From NCBI RefSeq assembly GCF_000739815.1, contig NZ_BBJJ01000040.1:1-64000 (forward strand): a DNA stretch of 64,000 bases, given 5' to 3'. This document shows, piece by piece, positions 9,411 to 18,310 of this stretch (position 1 is its first letter; each line of letters begins with the position of its first letter). The position numbers and the translations under genes are program-made. Under the pieces are notes generated by a model, which saw only the letters and a list, made by a program, of their open reading frames with translations, made no database searches and was not told the DNA's origin. This DNA comes from Paraburkholderia mimosarum LMG 23256 = NBRC 106338 (lineage in GTDB: Bacteria; Pseudomonadota; Gammaproteobacteria; Burkholderiales; Burkholderiaceae).

Positions 9411-9883
9411 CGTCGGGTGTCGGCTTTTTGTGATGTGAATGAGGCGGTGTTCGATGGCACATTCGCGATGCGGTGCTGCGCGATCGCGACCGTTACGCCA
9501 TCGAGCGCGATCTTGCTGCGCACGAGGGGACCGCCGTTGGCCGCGAGCCTGGCGCACGGTTCGCACACACCGTCGACACCGTACCGTGCTTGCGCGGCTG
9601 CGCAAGGCGGCGCTTGCGTGCATGTCGCGGCGATTTGCTCACGCGTGTAGGCGCACAGCGGTAGTGCATGCGCCGCACAAAATGCCTGCAATGCCGACTC
9701 GCCGGCTTTGGCGTCGAGCGTCGCAACGGCCGTTACCCGCTCGAGCGGCCACTCGCCGAGCGCGGCGCGCACCGCGGCCTCGACTTGCGCTAGCGTCACG
9801 CCGCGCCGGCAGCCGATGCCGACCACGAGCAGCGGCGCGCCATCTGCGGTTTCGACTGGAGCGGACGGCGAGGCGAGATTCAC
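9407..9883 (-). CDS. cobE: CobE/CbiG C-terminal-type cobalamin biosynthesis protein
   Basis: This is a 158-residue protein matching the stand-alone CobE family, equivalent to the C-terminal domain of CbiG. The features are VVGIGCRRG at the first strand, then TLDAKAGE, and a Cys-rich tail (CAAAQARYGVDGVCEPC). CobE is needed for cobalamin synthesis in aerobic producers, but its exact reaction is not established. It starts with GTG, overlaps cobO by 4 bases, and is the first gene of the minus-strand operon. It faces the cobW operon across a 600-base region that contains a plus-strand riboswitch. Confidence 0.8.
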   Translation of the reverse strand: MNLASPSAPVETADGAPLLVVGIGCRRGVTLAQVEAAVRAALGEWPLERVTAVATLDAKAGESALQAFCAAHALPLCAYTREQIAATCTQAPPCAAAQARYGVDGVCEPCARLAANGGPLVRSKIALDGVTVAIAQHRIANVPSNTASFTSQKADTRR

Positions 9884-10039
9884 AGGCGAGAGCGTCGATC
9901 GAAGGCGTGAGTCGAACAGAGAAGACAGGCGGCAAGGTGAGCGTGCCCGGCCGCTGCCGGATGCGCGCTACGATAGCACAGGCCCTGCGGCCCACGCCTT
10001 CCTTGACGCGCAGACGCCCCGCGCCTACACTCGCACGCA

Positions 10040-10285
10040 CTCTGGTGCTCGCGTGCGCGATTCAATACTGCGCGCGCAGTTAAACGGGAATCAGGGAGCC
10101 ATCCCGCCTCGGGCACGGCCAACCTGAACTGCACCCGCAACGGTACAACGAGCGCGGCGTTCGAACGAATGCCGCAAGCCGCTTCCATGCTTCAAGCAGT
10201 CCACGCCACTGCGCGATGCAGCCGCAAGGCCGCTCGCGCGGGAAGGCGAAGCGGCGTTTCGTCAGTCCGGATACCGGCCAGATAC
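10040..10285 (+). promoter_or_regulatory. cobalamin riboswitch upstream of cobW-cobN
   Basis: The region shows the conserved core of a coenzyme-B12 riboswitch. These are the upstream GGTGCTC and GTTAAACGGGAA blocks (10043-10090), a CACCCGCAACGGTA block equivalent to the usual CCCCGCAACTGTA (about 10132-10145), and the 3' B12-box-like AGTCCGGATACCGGCC at 10264-10279. The spacing and plus-strand orientation place it in the leader of cobW, about 220 bases before that start. High adenosylcobalamin should repress cobW-cobN-chlI-VWA. The exact ends are approximate. Confidence 0.8.
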
Positions 10286-10508
10286 GTGGGATTCGCGCTG
10301 CGGGGATGCGGTGCCGGGTCCGTGATTTTCATACGTCAGCCGGGCGTGGCCTGGTGCGTCTCTGGCCGTTCGTCCCTGCAGGGTTGTCTGAATCGTTACG
10401 CGTGACCGCACATGCAGGCAGACGTGCGTTCCGGTGACGACGCCCGCACGAACCGCAACCACGACGCGCCATAGCCCCGCTTGTCGCCTGGCGGCACAGG
10501 AGCACTTC

Positions 10509-11600
10509 ATGCAAATGCGCAAGACTCCGGTCACGATCGTGACGGGCTTTCTCGGCAGCGGCAAAACCACGCTGCTGCGTCACATTCTCCAGCACGCGGA
10601 TGGCTTGCGCGTGGCGGTCATCGTCAACGAATTCGGCGAACTCGGCATCGACGGCGAAATTCTGCGTGGCTGCGGCATTGGCTGCGACGAGAACGGCAAC
10701 GAAACGCAAGGCCAGCTCTACGAACTCGCGAACGGGTGCCTGTGCTGCACTGTGCAGGAAGAGTTCTTTCCGGTGATGGAGCAACTGCTCGAGCGCCGCG
10801 GCGAGATCGATCACGTGCTGATCGAAACCTCGGGTCTGGCGCTGCCCAAGCCGCTCGTGCAAGCGTTCAACTGGCCGTCGATCCGCAACGCGTTCACCGT
10901 CGATGCGGTCGTCACCGTCGTGGACGGTCCCGCGGCGGCGAGCGGCCAGTTCGCCGAAGATCCGCAGGCCGTGGACGCGCAGCGCCGCGCCGACCCGAAT
11001 CTCGATCACGAGTCGCCGCTGCACGAGCTGTTCGAAGACCAGCTTTCGTCTGCCGATCTCGTCATCCTCAACAAGACCGATCTGCTCGACGAAGCGGGCC
11101 AGGACGCGCTCGTCGCCGCGCTGCGCGAAGAACTGCCGGCGCAGGTGAAGATCGTGCGCGCGCAGCACGGCAAGCTCGACCTGCATACGCTGCTCGGGCT
11201 CGAATCGGCTGCGGAGGAGAGCATTCATCTGCGCCACGATCATCATGGTTCCGCCGACGATGCCGATCACCACCACGACGAGTTCGATTCGGTCGTGGTG
11301 TCCGGGACGGCGGCTTCGCGCGAGACCGTGATCGAGGCGCTGCAACAACTCGTCGACGCGCACACGATCTATCGCGTGAAGGGATTCGCCGCGCTGTCCG
11401 GTGCGCCCATGCGTCTCGTCGTGCAAGGCGTGGGCCGCCGTTTCGACAGCTATTTCGACCGCCGCTGGAACGCGCAGGAAGGCGCGGCGCAGCCGCTCGC
11501 GAGCCGCTTCGTGCTGATCGGCGAAGAACTCGATGGCGCGACGCTGCAGCAGGCGTTCGACGCGGCCCTCGCGAACGTGCAGACCGCGGGCGCGAAGTGA
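10509..11600 (+). CDS. cobW: CobW-family GTPase, metallochaperone
   Basis: This is a 363-residue G3E-family GTPase. It has a Walker A motif GFLGSGKTTLL near residue 12, the metal-binding CLCC motif (GCLCCTV) near residue 78, and the base-specificity motif NKTD near 190. A His-rich stretch lies at about 239-261 (HLRHDHH ... DHHHDE), and a CobW C-terminal domain follows. CobW proteins are linked to cobalt handling for the CobN chelatase. The start has an AGGAG 6 bases upstream. It sits directly behind a B12 riboswitch and immediately before cobN, consistent with cobalt delivery to the chelatase. Confidence 0.94.
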   Translation: MQMRKTPVTIVTGFLGSGKTTLLRHILQHADGLRVAVIVNEFGELGIDGEILRGCGIGCDENGNETQGQLYELANGCLCCTVQEEFFPVMEQLLERRGEIDHVLIETSGLALPKPLVQAFNWPSIRNAFTVDAVVTVVDGPAAASGQFAEDPQAVDAQRRADPNLDHESPLHELFEDQLSSADLVILNKTDLLDEAGQDALVAALREELPAQVKIVRAQHGKLDLHTLLGLESAAEESIHLRHDHHGSADDADHHHDEFDSVVVSGTAASRETVIEALQQLVDAHTIYRVKGFAALSGAPMRLVVQGVGRRFDSYFDRRWNAQEGAAQPLASRFVLIGEELDGATLQQAFDAALANVQTAGAK

Positions 11601-11668
11601 GCGCAGATTCGCGCGCACATCGCGCAATGCTTCGTACTTCGAAGCGCTGAGCGACACGAGGCCGCAAC

Positions 11669-14600
11669 ATGCATTTGCTGCGCACCACGCCGGGCGGTTT
11701 TGTCGACGACACGCAGGGCGTCATCCGCATCGATCAGCAGCCCGCCGAGATCGTCGTGCTCAGTTCGGCGGACACGACGCTCGCGCTGCTCGCGAGCGTC
11801 GTACCGCGCCTGCCCGCAGGTTTCCCGGGCGTGCGGCTCGCGAACGTCACGTATCTGCGCCAGCCCGCCTCGGTGGACTTCTACGTCGAGGACGTCTTGC
11901 AGCACGCGCGCGTCGTCGTGGTCGACCATCTGGGCGGCGAGACGTACTGGCCGTACGGCATCGAGCAGGTCGTGTCGCTGGCAGAGCGCCGCGGGCAGCT
12001 GCTCGCGATGTTTTCCGGCGACCTTCAGGAAGACCCCAATCTCATCGCGAAGAGCCGCGCCGAGCCCGAATTTTGCCGCCTGCTGTGGCGTTATCTGCGC
12101 GAAGGCGGCGCGGCCAACGCCGAATCGTTCCTGCGCGCGCTCGCGTGGCGCGCATTCGAATGGGGCAGCGAGCCCGCACCGCCCGTCGTGCTGCCGGCCG
12201 CCGCGCTCTACTGCCCGCAGCGCGACGTCGCGACCATCGACGAATGGCGCGCGCGTTGGCAACCCGGCGCGCCCGTCGTCGCGCTGCTGTTCTACAAGGC
12301 GCACTTGCAGGCCGCCAACACGGCTGCATTCGATGCGCTGATCACAGCGCTGATCGAACGCGGCATGAATCCGCTGCCGCTCGCGATCACTTCGCTCAAG
12401 GACACGCTGAGCCGCGACGTGCTCGATCAACTCGCGGCCGAGCACGATGTTGCGCTGGTTTTGAACACGACGGCCTTCGCGGCCTCGTCGCTAGACGACC
12501 CCGAGCCGCTCGCCCTGGCCGGCGACGCCCCCGTGCTTCAGGTGATCCTGAGCGGCGGCAATCGCGAAGACTGGGTGAAGGACAACCACGGTCTGAACTC
12601 GCGCGACATCGCCATGCATATCGCGCTGCCCGAAGTGGACGGCCGCGTGATCACACGCGCGATCAGCTTCAAGGGGCTTGCGTACCACTGCAAAGAGACG
12701 CAAGTCGATGTCGTGCGCTATCAGCCCGATATCGAACGCGTCGCGTTCGTCGCGGAACTCGCGCGCCGCTGGTGCCGCTTGCGCAGCCTGCGCAACGAAG
12801 AGAAAAAACTCGCGCTCGTGCTCGCGAACTACCCGATGAGCGAAGGACGCATCGGCAATGGCGTGGGGCTCGACACGCCGGCCTCGGTGGTCGGCATCTT
12901 GCGGATGTTGCGCGACGAAGGCTATCGCGTGGCCGACGTGCCCGAAGACGGCGACGCGCTCATGCGCATCCTCACGCAGGGCGTGACCAACGATCCCGAT
13001 ACGCGTGCGCTGCGTCCCGCGTGGCAAAGCCTGTTGCTCGACGACTATCGCGCGCGCTTCTCGCGGTTGCCCGTCGAGGCGCAGAACGCGCTGATCGCGC
13101 GCTGGGGCGCGCCCGAAGACGATCCCACGGTGCGGCGCGGCCGCTTCATGATTGCGGGCTGGCGCTGCGGCCAGGTGTTCGTGGGCATCCAGCCTTCACG
13201 CTCGCGCGGCGACGACACCTATGCGAACTATCATGACGCCGAACTCGTGCCGCCGCACGCGTACCTCGCGTTCTACTTCTGGTTGCGCGAGACGTTCGGC
13301 ATCGACGCGATTGCGCACGTGGGCAAGCACGGCAATCTCGAGTGGCTGCCGGGCAAGAGCGTGGCGCTCTCCGACGCCTGCTGGCCCGACATGGCGCTCG
13401 GCCCGCTGCCGCATCTCTATCCGTTCATCGTCAACGATCCGGGCGAGGGCAGCCAGGCCAAGCGCCGCGCGCAGGCCGTGATCGTCGATCACCTGATGCC
13501 GCCGCTCACGCGCGCGGAGAACTACGGACCGCTGCAAGACCTCGAACGGCAAGTCGATGAGTATTACGAAGCATTGATGGTGGACCCGCGCCGCGCAAAA
13601 CTTTTGCGCCGGACCATACTCGCGACGATCATCGAGCATCGCCTGCATGAAGAACTGAGCGTGGCGGCACCGCAGGATCAGGCGGGCGAGGACGAGCTGC
13701 TCACGCGCGCCGACGCCTACCTCTGCGAGCTGAAGGAAGCGCAGATACGCGACGGTCTGCATACGTTCGGTGCATCGCCGCAAGGGCAGCAGCGCCGCGA
13801 CACGCTGCTCGCGCTCGGCCGCTATGCGTGCGGCGACGGGCAGGGCGCGAACGCGGGCCTCATCGACGCACTGGCGCGCGACATGCGCATCGATCATCTG
13901 CTCGATGCGGCCACCGTGGATTGGGCCGCACCCTGGAGCGGGCCGCGACCGCCGCTGCTCGCCGGTGTGAGCGACGCGCCGTGGCGTCACGCGGGCGACA
14001 CGCGCGAGCGTCTGGAAATGGTCGCGGCCACGCTGATCGAAGGTATCTGTTCGGTCGATCGAGACGATGCGGCAACGCTGGCGCTGCCGCACGCGGCCAA
14101 GGTGCTCGCGCGTTTGCGCGACGACGTGCTGCCTCGCCTCGACGCTTGTGGCCGCGAGGAGATGCGCCAGCTGCGCCGAGGCTTCGAAGGCCGCTTCGTG
14201 CCGCCGGGGCCGAGCGGCTCGCCTTCGCGCGGCCGTCCCGACGTGCTGCCCACGGGCCGCAACTTCTATTCCGTCGATACGCGCGCCATACCGACACAAG
14301 CCGCGTGGGCGCTCGGCATGAAATCGGCGCAGCAACTCGTGGAGCGGCATCTGCAGGAGCACGGCGATTATCCGCGCGCGGTGGGGCTCTCCGTGTGGGG
14401 CACGGCGACGATGCGCACGGGCGGCGACGACATCGCCCAGGCGTTCGCGCTGATCGGCGTGCGGCCGAAGTGGGCCGCCGGCAGCCAGCGCGTGTCCGAC
14501 TTCGAGATCATGCCGGTCGAGGCGCTAGACCGGCCGCGCATCGACGTGACGCTGCGCGTATCGGGCTTCTTCCGCGACGCGTTTCCGAACGTCATGCATC

Positions 14601-15463
14601 TGTTCGACGCGGCGGTGCAGGCCGTAGCAGAACTCGACGAGCCGGCGCACCAGAACCCGCTGCGCGCCCGCGTGCAGCAGGAACGCGACGCGCTCCTCGC
14701 GAGCGGCATGGCGGCGGACGAGGCGCGCCGCCGCGCGGGCTGGCGTGTTTTCAGCGCGCGTCCCGGGGCGTACGGCGTGGGCCTGCAGTCGATGATCGAC
14801 CATCGCCAGTGGCAAACCGACGCCGATCTCGCGAACGCGTACCAGGCTTGGGGCGGCTACGCGTACGCGCAAAAGAGCGCGGGCGACGAAGCGGGCGACG
14901 CGTTTCGCGCACGTCTTTCGACGCTCGACGTAGTCCTGCAGAACCAGGACAACCGCGAGCACGATCTGCTCGATTCGAACGACTACTACCAGTTTCAGGG
15001 CGGCATGGCCGCGGCGGCGCGCCACTTTTCACAGGCGCAGCCCACGCTCTATCACGCGGACCACAGCAATCCCGCCGCGCCGCGCATCCGCCCGCTGCAC
15101 GAAGAGATCGCGCGTGTGATCCGCTCGCGTGTGGTGAACCCGAAGTGGATCGACGGCGTGAAGCGCCATGGCTACAAGGGTGCCGCGGAAATGGCGGCGA
15201 CCGTCGATTATCTGTTTGGTTATGACGCGACTGCGCGCGTGGTGGGCGACCATCAATACGCACTGGTCGCGAACGCCTACGTCCACGACGACGACACCCG
15301 CGCGTTCATGCAGCGCCACAACCCGCACGCGCTGCACGCGGTGTGCGAGCGCCTGCTCGAAGCGATCCAGCGCGGCCTCTGGCAGGAGCCCGGCGAGCAT
15401 CGCGCGCAACTCGAACAACGTCTGCTCGAAGCCGGGCAACAACTGGAAGGATCAGGATCATGA
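11669..15463 (+). CDS. cobN: cobaltochelatase subunit CobN
   Basis: This 1264-residue protein is the large, substrate-binding subunit of the ATP-dependent cobaltochelatase, which inserts Co(II) into hydrogenobyrinate a,c-diamide. The length matches the CobN/BchH family. Typical segments include LVLANYPMSEGRIGNGVGLD, HVGKHGNLEWLPGKSVALSD and DSNDYYQFQGGM. It lies downstream of cobW and overlaps the following AAA+ ATPase by ATGA. The usual CobS and CobT partners are not seen; ChlI-like and VWA proteins follow instead. It is likely under control of the riboswitch at 10040. Confidence 0.97.
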   Translation: MHLLRTTPGGFVDDTQGVIRIDQQPAEIVVLSSADTTLALLASVVPRLPAGFPGVRLANVTYLRQPASVDFYVEDVLQHARVVVVDHLGGETYWPYGIEQVVSLAERRGQLLAMFSGDLQEDPNLIAKSRAEPEFCRLLWRYLREGGAANAESFLRALAWRAFEWGSEPAPPVVLPAAALYCPQRDVATIDEWRARWQPGAPVVALLFYKAHLQAANTAAFDALITALIERGMNPLPLAITSLKDTLSRDVLDQLAAEHDVALVLNTTAFAASSLDDPEPLALAGDAPVLQVILSGGNREDWVKDNHGLNSRDIAMHIALPEVDGRVITRAISFKGLAYHCKETQVDVVRYQPDIERVAFVAELARRWCRLRSLRNEEKKLALVLANYPMSEGRIGNGVGLDTPASVVGILRMLRDEGYRVADVPEDGDALMRILTQGVTNDPDTRALRPAWQSLLLDDYRARFSRLPVEAQNALIARWGAPEDDPTVRRGRFMIAGWRCGQVFVGIQPSRSRGDDTYANYHDAELVPPHAYLAFYFWLRETFGIDAIAHVGKHGNLEWLPGKSVALSDACWPDMALGPLPHLYPFIVNDPGEGSQAKRRAQAVIVDHLMPPLTRAENYGPLQDLERQVDEYYEALMVDPRRAKLLRRTILATIIEHRLHEELSVAAPQDQAGEDELLTRADAYLCELKEAQIRDGLHTFGASPQGQQRRDTLLALGRYACGDGQGANAGLIDALARDMRIDHLLDAATVDWAAPWSGPRPPLLAGVSDAPWRHAGDTRERLEMVAATLIEGICSVDRDDAATLALPHAAKVLARLRDDVLPRLDACGREEMRQLRRGFEGRFVPPGPSGSPSRGRPDVLPTGRNFYSVDTRAIPTQAAWALGMKSAQQLVERHLQEHGDYPRAVGLSVWGTATMRTGGDDIAQAFALIGVRPKWAAGSQRVSDFEIMPVEALDRPRIDVTLRVSGFFRDAFPNVMHLFDAAVQAVAELDEPAHQNPLRARVQQERDALLASGMAADEARRRAGWRVFSARPGAYGVGLQSMIDHRQWQTDADLANAYQAWGGYAYAQKSAGDEAGDAFRARLSTLDVVLQNQDNREHDLLDSNDYYQFQGGMAAAARHFSQAQPTLYHADHSNPAAPRIRPLHEEIARVIRSRVVNPKWIDGVKRHGYKGAAEMAATVDYLFGYDATARVVGDHQYALVANAYVHDDDTRAFMQRHNPHALHAVCERLLEAIQRGLWQEPGEHRAQLEQRLLEAGQQLEGSGS

Positions 15464-16488
15464 GCGCAGCGGCCCAGCGTCCCGCGTTTCCCTTTACCGC
15501 ACTCGTTGGCCAAGTGCTGCTCCAGCGAGCGCTGCTGCTTGCGGCGATCGACCCCGCGATCGGCGGCGTGCTCGTGAGCGGGCCGCGCGGCACCGCGAAA
15601 TCGACGGCGGCGCGTGCACTCGCGGCGCTCTTGCCCGAGGGCGCGTTCGTCACGCTGCCGCTCGGCGCGAGCGAGGACAAGCTGATCGGCACGCTCGACC
15701 TCGAAGCCGCGCTGCGCGAGAGCGCGGTGCGCTTTGCTCCCGGGCTGCTCGCGCGCGCGCATGGCGGTGTTCTGTACGTGGACGAAGTGAACCTGCTGCC
15801 CGATGCGCTCGTCGATGTGCTGCTCGACGCGGCGGCGAGCGGCGTGAACACGGTGGAGCGCGATGGCGTTTCGCATACGCACGACGCGCGTTTCGTGCTG
15901 GTCGGCACGATGAATCCCGAAGAAGGAGAGTTGCGCCCGCAACTACTCGATCGCTTCGGCCTGATGGTCGAACTCGGCACACCGCACGCGGCAGCGGAGC
16001 GGCAGCGCATCGTCAAGGCGCGTCTTTCGTTCGACGCCGATCCGCAGGCCTTTTGCGCCGCGCATGCGCCTGAACAGCACGCGCTCGCGCAACGCATCGC
16101 GGCGGCGCGTGGGGCGCTCGGCGCGCTCGCGTGGAGCGATGCGGTGCACGAGCGTGTAGCGCAGCGTTGCATCGAGGCGGCGGTGGACGGCTTGCGCGCG
16201 GACCTCGTGATGCTGCGGGCGGCGCGCGCGCTGGCCGCGTTCGAAGGCGCGGATGCGGTAAATCCGGAACATGTCGATCAGGTCGCGGATTGCGTGCTCG
16301 CGCATCGGCGGCGTGCGACTGCTGAGCCGCAGCGCTCGCCGTCTGCTGGCGAGCCGCCGCCCGCGCGCGGCGAAAAACAGGCGCAAGCCATGGCCGCACC
16401 GGATTCCGATTGGGGCGAGCTAGCGCCCGAGCCCGTCGCCGCGAGGCCGGTGAAGGGCGTGATCCCACTGCCCGCAAAAAAACGCTGA
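15460..16488 (+). CDS. ChlI/BchI-like AAA+ ATPase, probable chelatase subunit
   Basis: This is a 342-residue AAA+ ATPase of the magnesium-chelatase subunit I type. It has Walker A GPRGTAKST, Walker B VLYVDEVNLL, and the sensor-like segment GTMNPEEGELRPQLLDRF. The start ATG overlaps the cobN stop (ATGA), so the two are made together. By context it should energise CobN in place of CobS; this inference is supported by the known replacement of CobST by ChlID-type proteins in many bacteria. The C-terminal 60 residues are Pro/Ala-rich and look like a linker. Confidence 0.88.
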   Translation: MSAAAQRPAFPFTALVGQVLLQRALLLAAIDPAIGGVLVSGPRGTAKSTAARALAALLPEGAFVTLPLGASEDKLIGTLDLEAALRESAVRFAPGLLARAHGGVLYVDEVNLLPDALVDVLLDAAASGVNTVERDGVSHTHDARFVLVGTMNPEEGELRPQLLDRFGLMVELGTPHAAAERQRIVKARLSFDADPQAFCAAHAPEQHALAQRIAAARGALGALAWSDAVHERVAQRCIEAAVDGLRADLVMLRAARALAAFEGADAVNPEHVDQVADCVLAHRRRATAEPQRSPSAGEPPPARGEKQAQAMAAPDSDWGELAPEPVAARPVKGVIPLPAKKR

Positions 16489-17153
16489 GCCGTCGGGCAA
16501 AGGCCGCCGCCTTCTCACAGGGCGGCGCTCGACGGCGAGAAGGCCCGGGAAGCGGCGCCGCACGAATGGCGCGGCACGGCACCCGTACCGCCTGGCCGCC
16601 CACCCTGGCGGCCAAGCGATCAGACCCGTTGCAAGCGCAACATTTTCGCTTCGCGAAGCGCGACACCGGTACCGGCGCGCTCCATTGCTTCGTGCTCGAT
16701 TGCTCGGCCTCCATGCTGGCGCGCGGCCAGCTTGCGCTCGCCAAGGGCTTGCTGATCGCCTTGTTCGATCGCGCCCGCGCGGAGCGGGTGGAAGTGGCGT
16801 TGATCGCATTCGGCGGCGCGGGCGCCGAACTGCGTTTCGGGCCCGCGGTGCCGCGCTGGTGGAACGAGCGCTGGATCGAGCCCATCGGCGGGGGCGGCGG
16901 CACGCCACTCGAAGCGGGCATGGCCCGCGCGGCGCAATTGCTGGAGGCGGCCGCGCGCCGCGATCCCGCGCGTGCGCGCCATCTCTGGCTCTTCAGCGAT
17001 GGCCGAACGACGCAGTGGCCTGCACGGCCGCGTCGAGCGGACCATGTCACCGTGATCGACTGCGAATGTGGCGCAGTACGTGTGGGGCGCTGCGAGGCAC
17101 TCGCGCAGGCATGGGCCGGGGAGTGCCTCGATGCGCAGGCGCTGCTCGCCTGA
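16410..17153 (+). CDS. VWA domain protein (BchD/CobT C-terminal-like)
   Basis: This is a von Willebrand factor A domain protein with a complete MIDAS start motif DCSAS (DxSxS), a GGGGGTPLEAG segment carrying the conserved Thr, and LWLFSDGRTT near the end. It corresponds to the C-terminal integrin-like part of ChlD/BchD or CobT, without an AAA+ half. The N-terminus is uncertain. The only long in-frame starts are a TTG at 16410, which would overlap the ATPase gene by 79 bases, and an ATG at 16566; the likely conserved segment begins around 16490. Together with the AAA+ gene upstream it should form the motor of the CobN chelatase (inference). Confidence 0.8.
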   Translation: MGRASARARRREAGEGRDPTARKKTLSRRAKAAAFSQGGARRREGPGSGAARMARHGTRTAWPPTLAAKRSDPLQAQHFRFAKRDTGTGALHCFVLDCSASMLARGQLALAKGLLIALFDRARAERVEVALIAFGGAGAELRFGPAVPRWWNERWIEPIGGGGGTPLEAGMARAAQLLEAAARRDPARARHLWLFSDGRTTQWPARPRRADHVTVIDCECGAVRVGRCEALAQAWAGECLDAQALLA

Positions 17154-17185
17154 AGCGCAAAACAGCGAGCGCCTGAAAACGCGCG

Positions 17186-18139
17186 TCAGCGCATGCTGCC
17201 GGTCCAGTAGAGCACGTCGTCCTGACGATCGAACACGTAGACCTTCATCGCCATCTGCTCGGCGGGCGTGAGACGGTCCAGTTCGAGTCCGAGCGTCGCG
17301 GGCGCGCGATCGCCGGTCTCCGTCTGCAGATTGCGGATGATCGCCGTGGTTTCGATCCGCGTATCGCCTTCGCCCGTCTGCAACTGGAATGCGATCCGCA
17401 GCCGTTCGCCGACCTTGCCGAGCGCCCACGGCGCGCTGATCGAAAGGCCGAGCGCGCTGATGCCGCGCGCGAGCGCCACACCGTCATAGCTCGCGCCGGC
17501 CTCGCCGATGCCATAACGCACGGGAAACCGCGCTCGTACGCGAATCGAGCGGCGTTCGCGCAGGCGGCGAATGTTGGCGGGCTTCGAAAGCACGAGATAG
17601 TGGAGCGGCGACGGGCAGATGGCGTGCACGGTGCATACGAAGCGATACACGGCCTGGCTCGCGATCGCGACGATCTCGACGTTTTCGCCAGGCGTGATGG
17701 CGAGCGGGCGCCCGTCCGCATACGGCGTCGTGACGAAGAGCGCTTCGTTCGGCGCGAAGCCGATCAGACGGCACTGCTGCATGGGCGCGCTGCTCGAACC
17801 GATTTGCGGACGCAGGCCCATTAACGCGCCGATCGTCAGATGCAGGTCGCGCGTACCGGTAGGCGCATCGGCTGCGTTGGCGGCTGCCGCGTCGTCCGGC
17901 CCCGCGTCGGCTCGCTGCACGTCGCCGCGATGCGGCGCGAAGTGCAGGAACAGGAAGTCGCGCTCGGCCTCTCCCACGAGCACCGATCCGGCATCGAGCA
18001 GCAAGGTGCCGTCGCCGTCGACAACGGGCCAGACGAGCGGCGCGCCCACCGGGACGGCGTCGGGCGTGAGCGGGGCGATATCGGTTGCGGCAGGGGTGGC
18101 TTCGGTTTCGGCTTCAGCTTCGGGGGTGACGTTGGTCAT
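17186..18139 (-). CDS. PilZ-domain flagellar brake (YcgR-like) protein
   Basis: This is a 317-residue protein with the two-domain YcgR layout. A flagellar-brake N-terminal domain fills about 50-195 and a C-terminal PilZ domain about 200-310. The PilZ c-di-GMP motif begins with an Arg cluster (RERRSIRVR). The second motif, normally D/NxSxxG, reads GISALG, so the acidic or Asn position is Gly here. The first 40 residues are low-complexity Ala/Thr/Pro. I chose the ATG at 18139 over a TTG six codons upstream. The gene is convergent with the VWA gene, lies between the two cobalamin arms and has no evident role in that pathway. Confidence 0.78.
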   Translation of the reverse strand: MTNVTPEAEAETEATPAATDIAPLTPDAVPVGAPLVWPVVDGDGTLLLDAGSVLVGEAERDFLFLHFAPHRGDVQRADAGPDDAAAANAADAPTGTRDLHLTIGALMGLRPQIGSSSAPMQQCRLIGFAPNEALFVTTPYADGRPLAITPGENVEIVAIASQAVYRFVCTVHAICPSPLHYLVLSKPANIRRLRERRSIRVRARFPVRYGIGEAGASYDGVALARGISALGLSISAPWALGKVGERLRIAFQLQTGEGDTRIETTAIIRNLQTETGDRAPATLGLELDRLTPAEQMAMKVYVFDRQDDVLYWTGSMR

Positions 18140-18310
18140 CGGCGCTTGGTATGGCAATCAGGTTGACTTTGCGGGGTCACATGCTTTTACGGCGCGCCAG
18201 CGCCGAAATTGAGGGTGTGCCGCACGAGACGAAGGCATGCGTATTGAGCGAGGGCCGACGGCCCCGTTGTTCGTGCCTGACTTGAACGTTGAACGCGTGC
18301 GCGCGAGCTT

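Noticed and set aside
11533..13236. 567-codon Arg-rich open frame overlapping cobN
   Set aside because: It is a frame shadow. cobN in the other frame has clear family motifs over its whole length.
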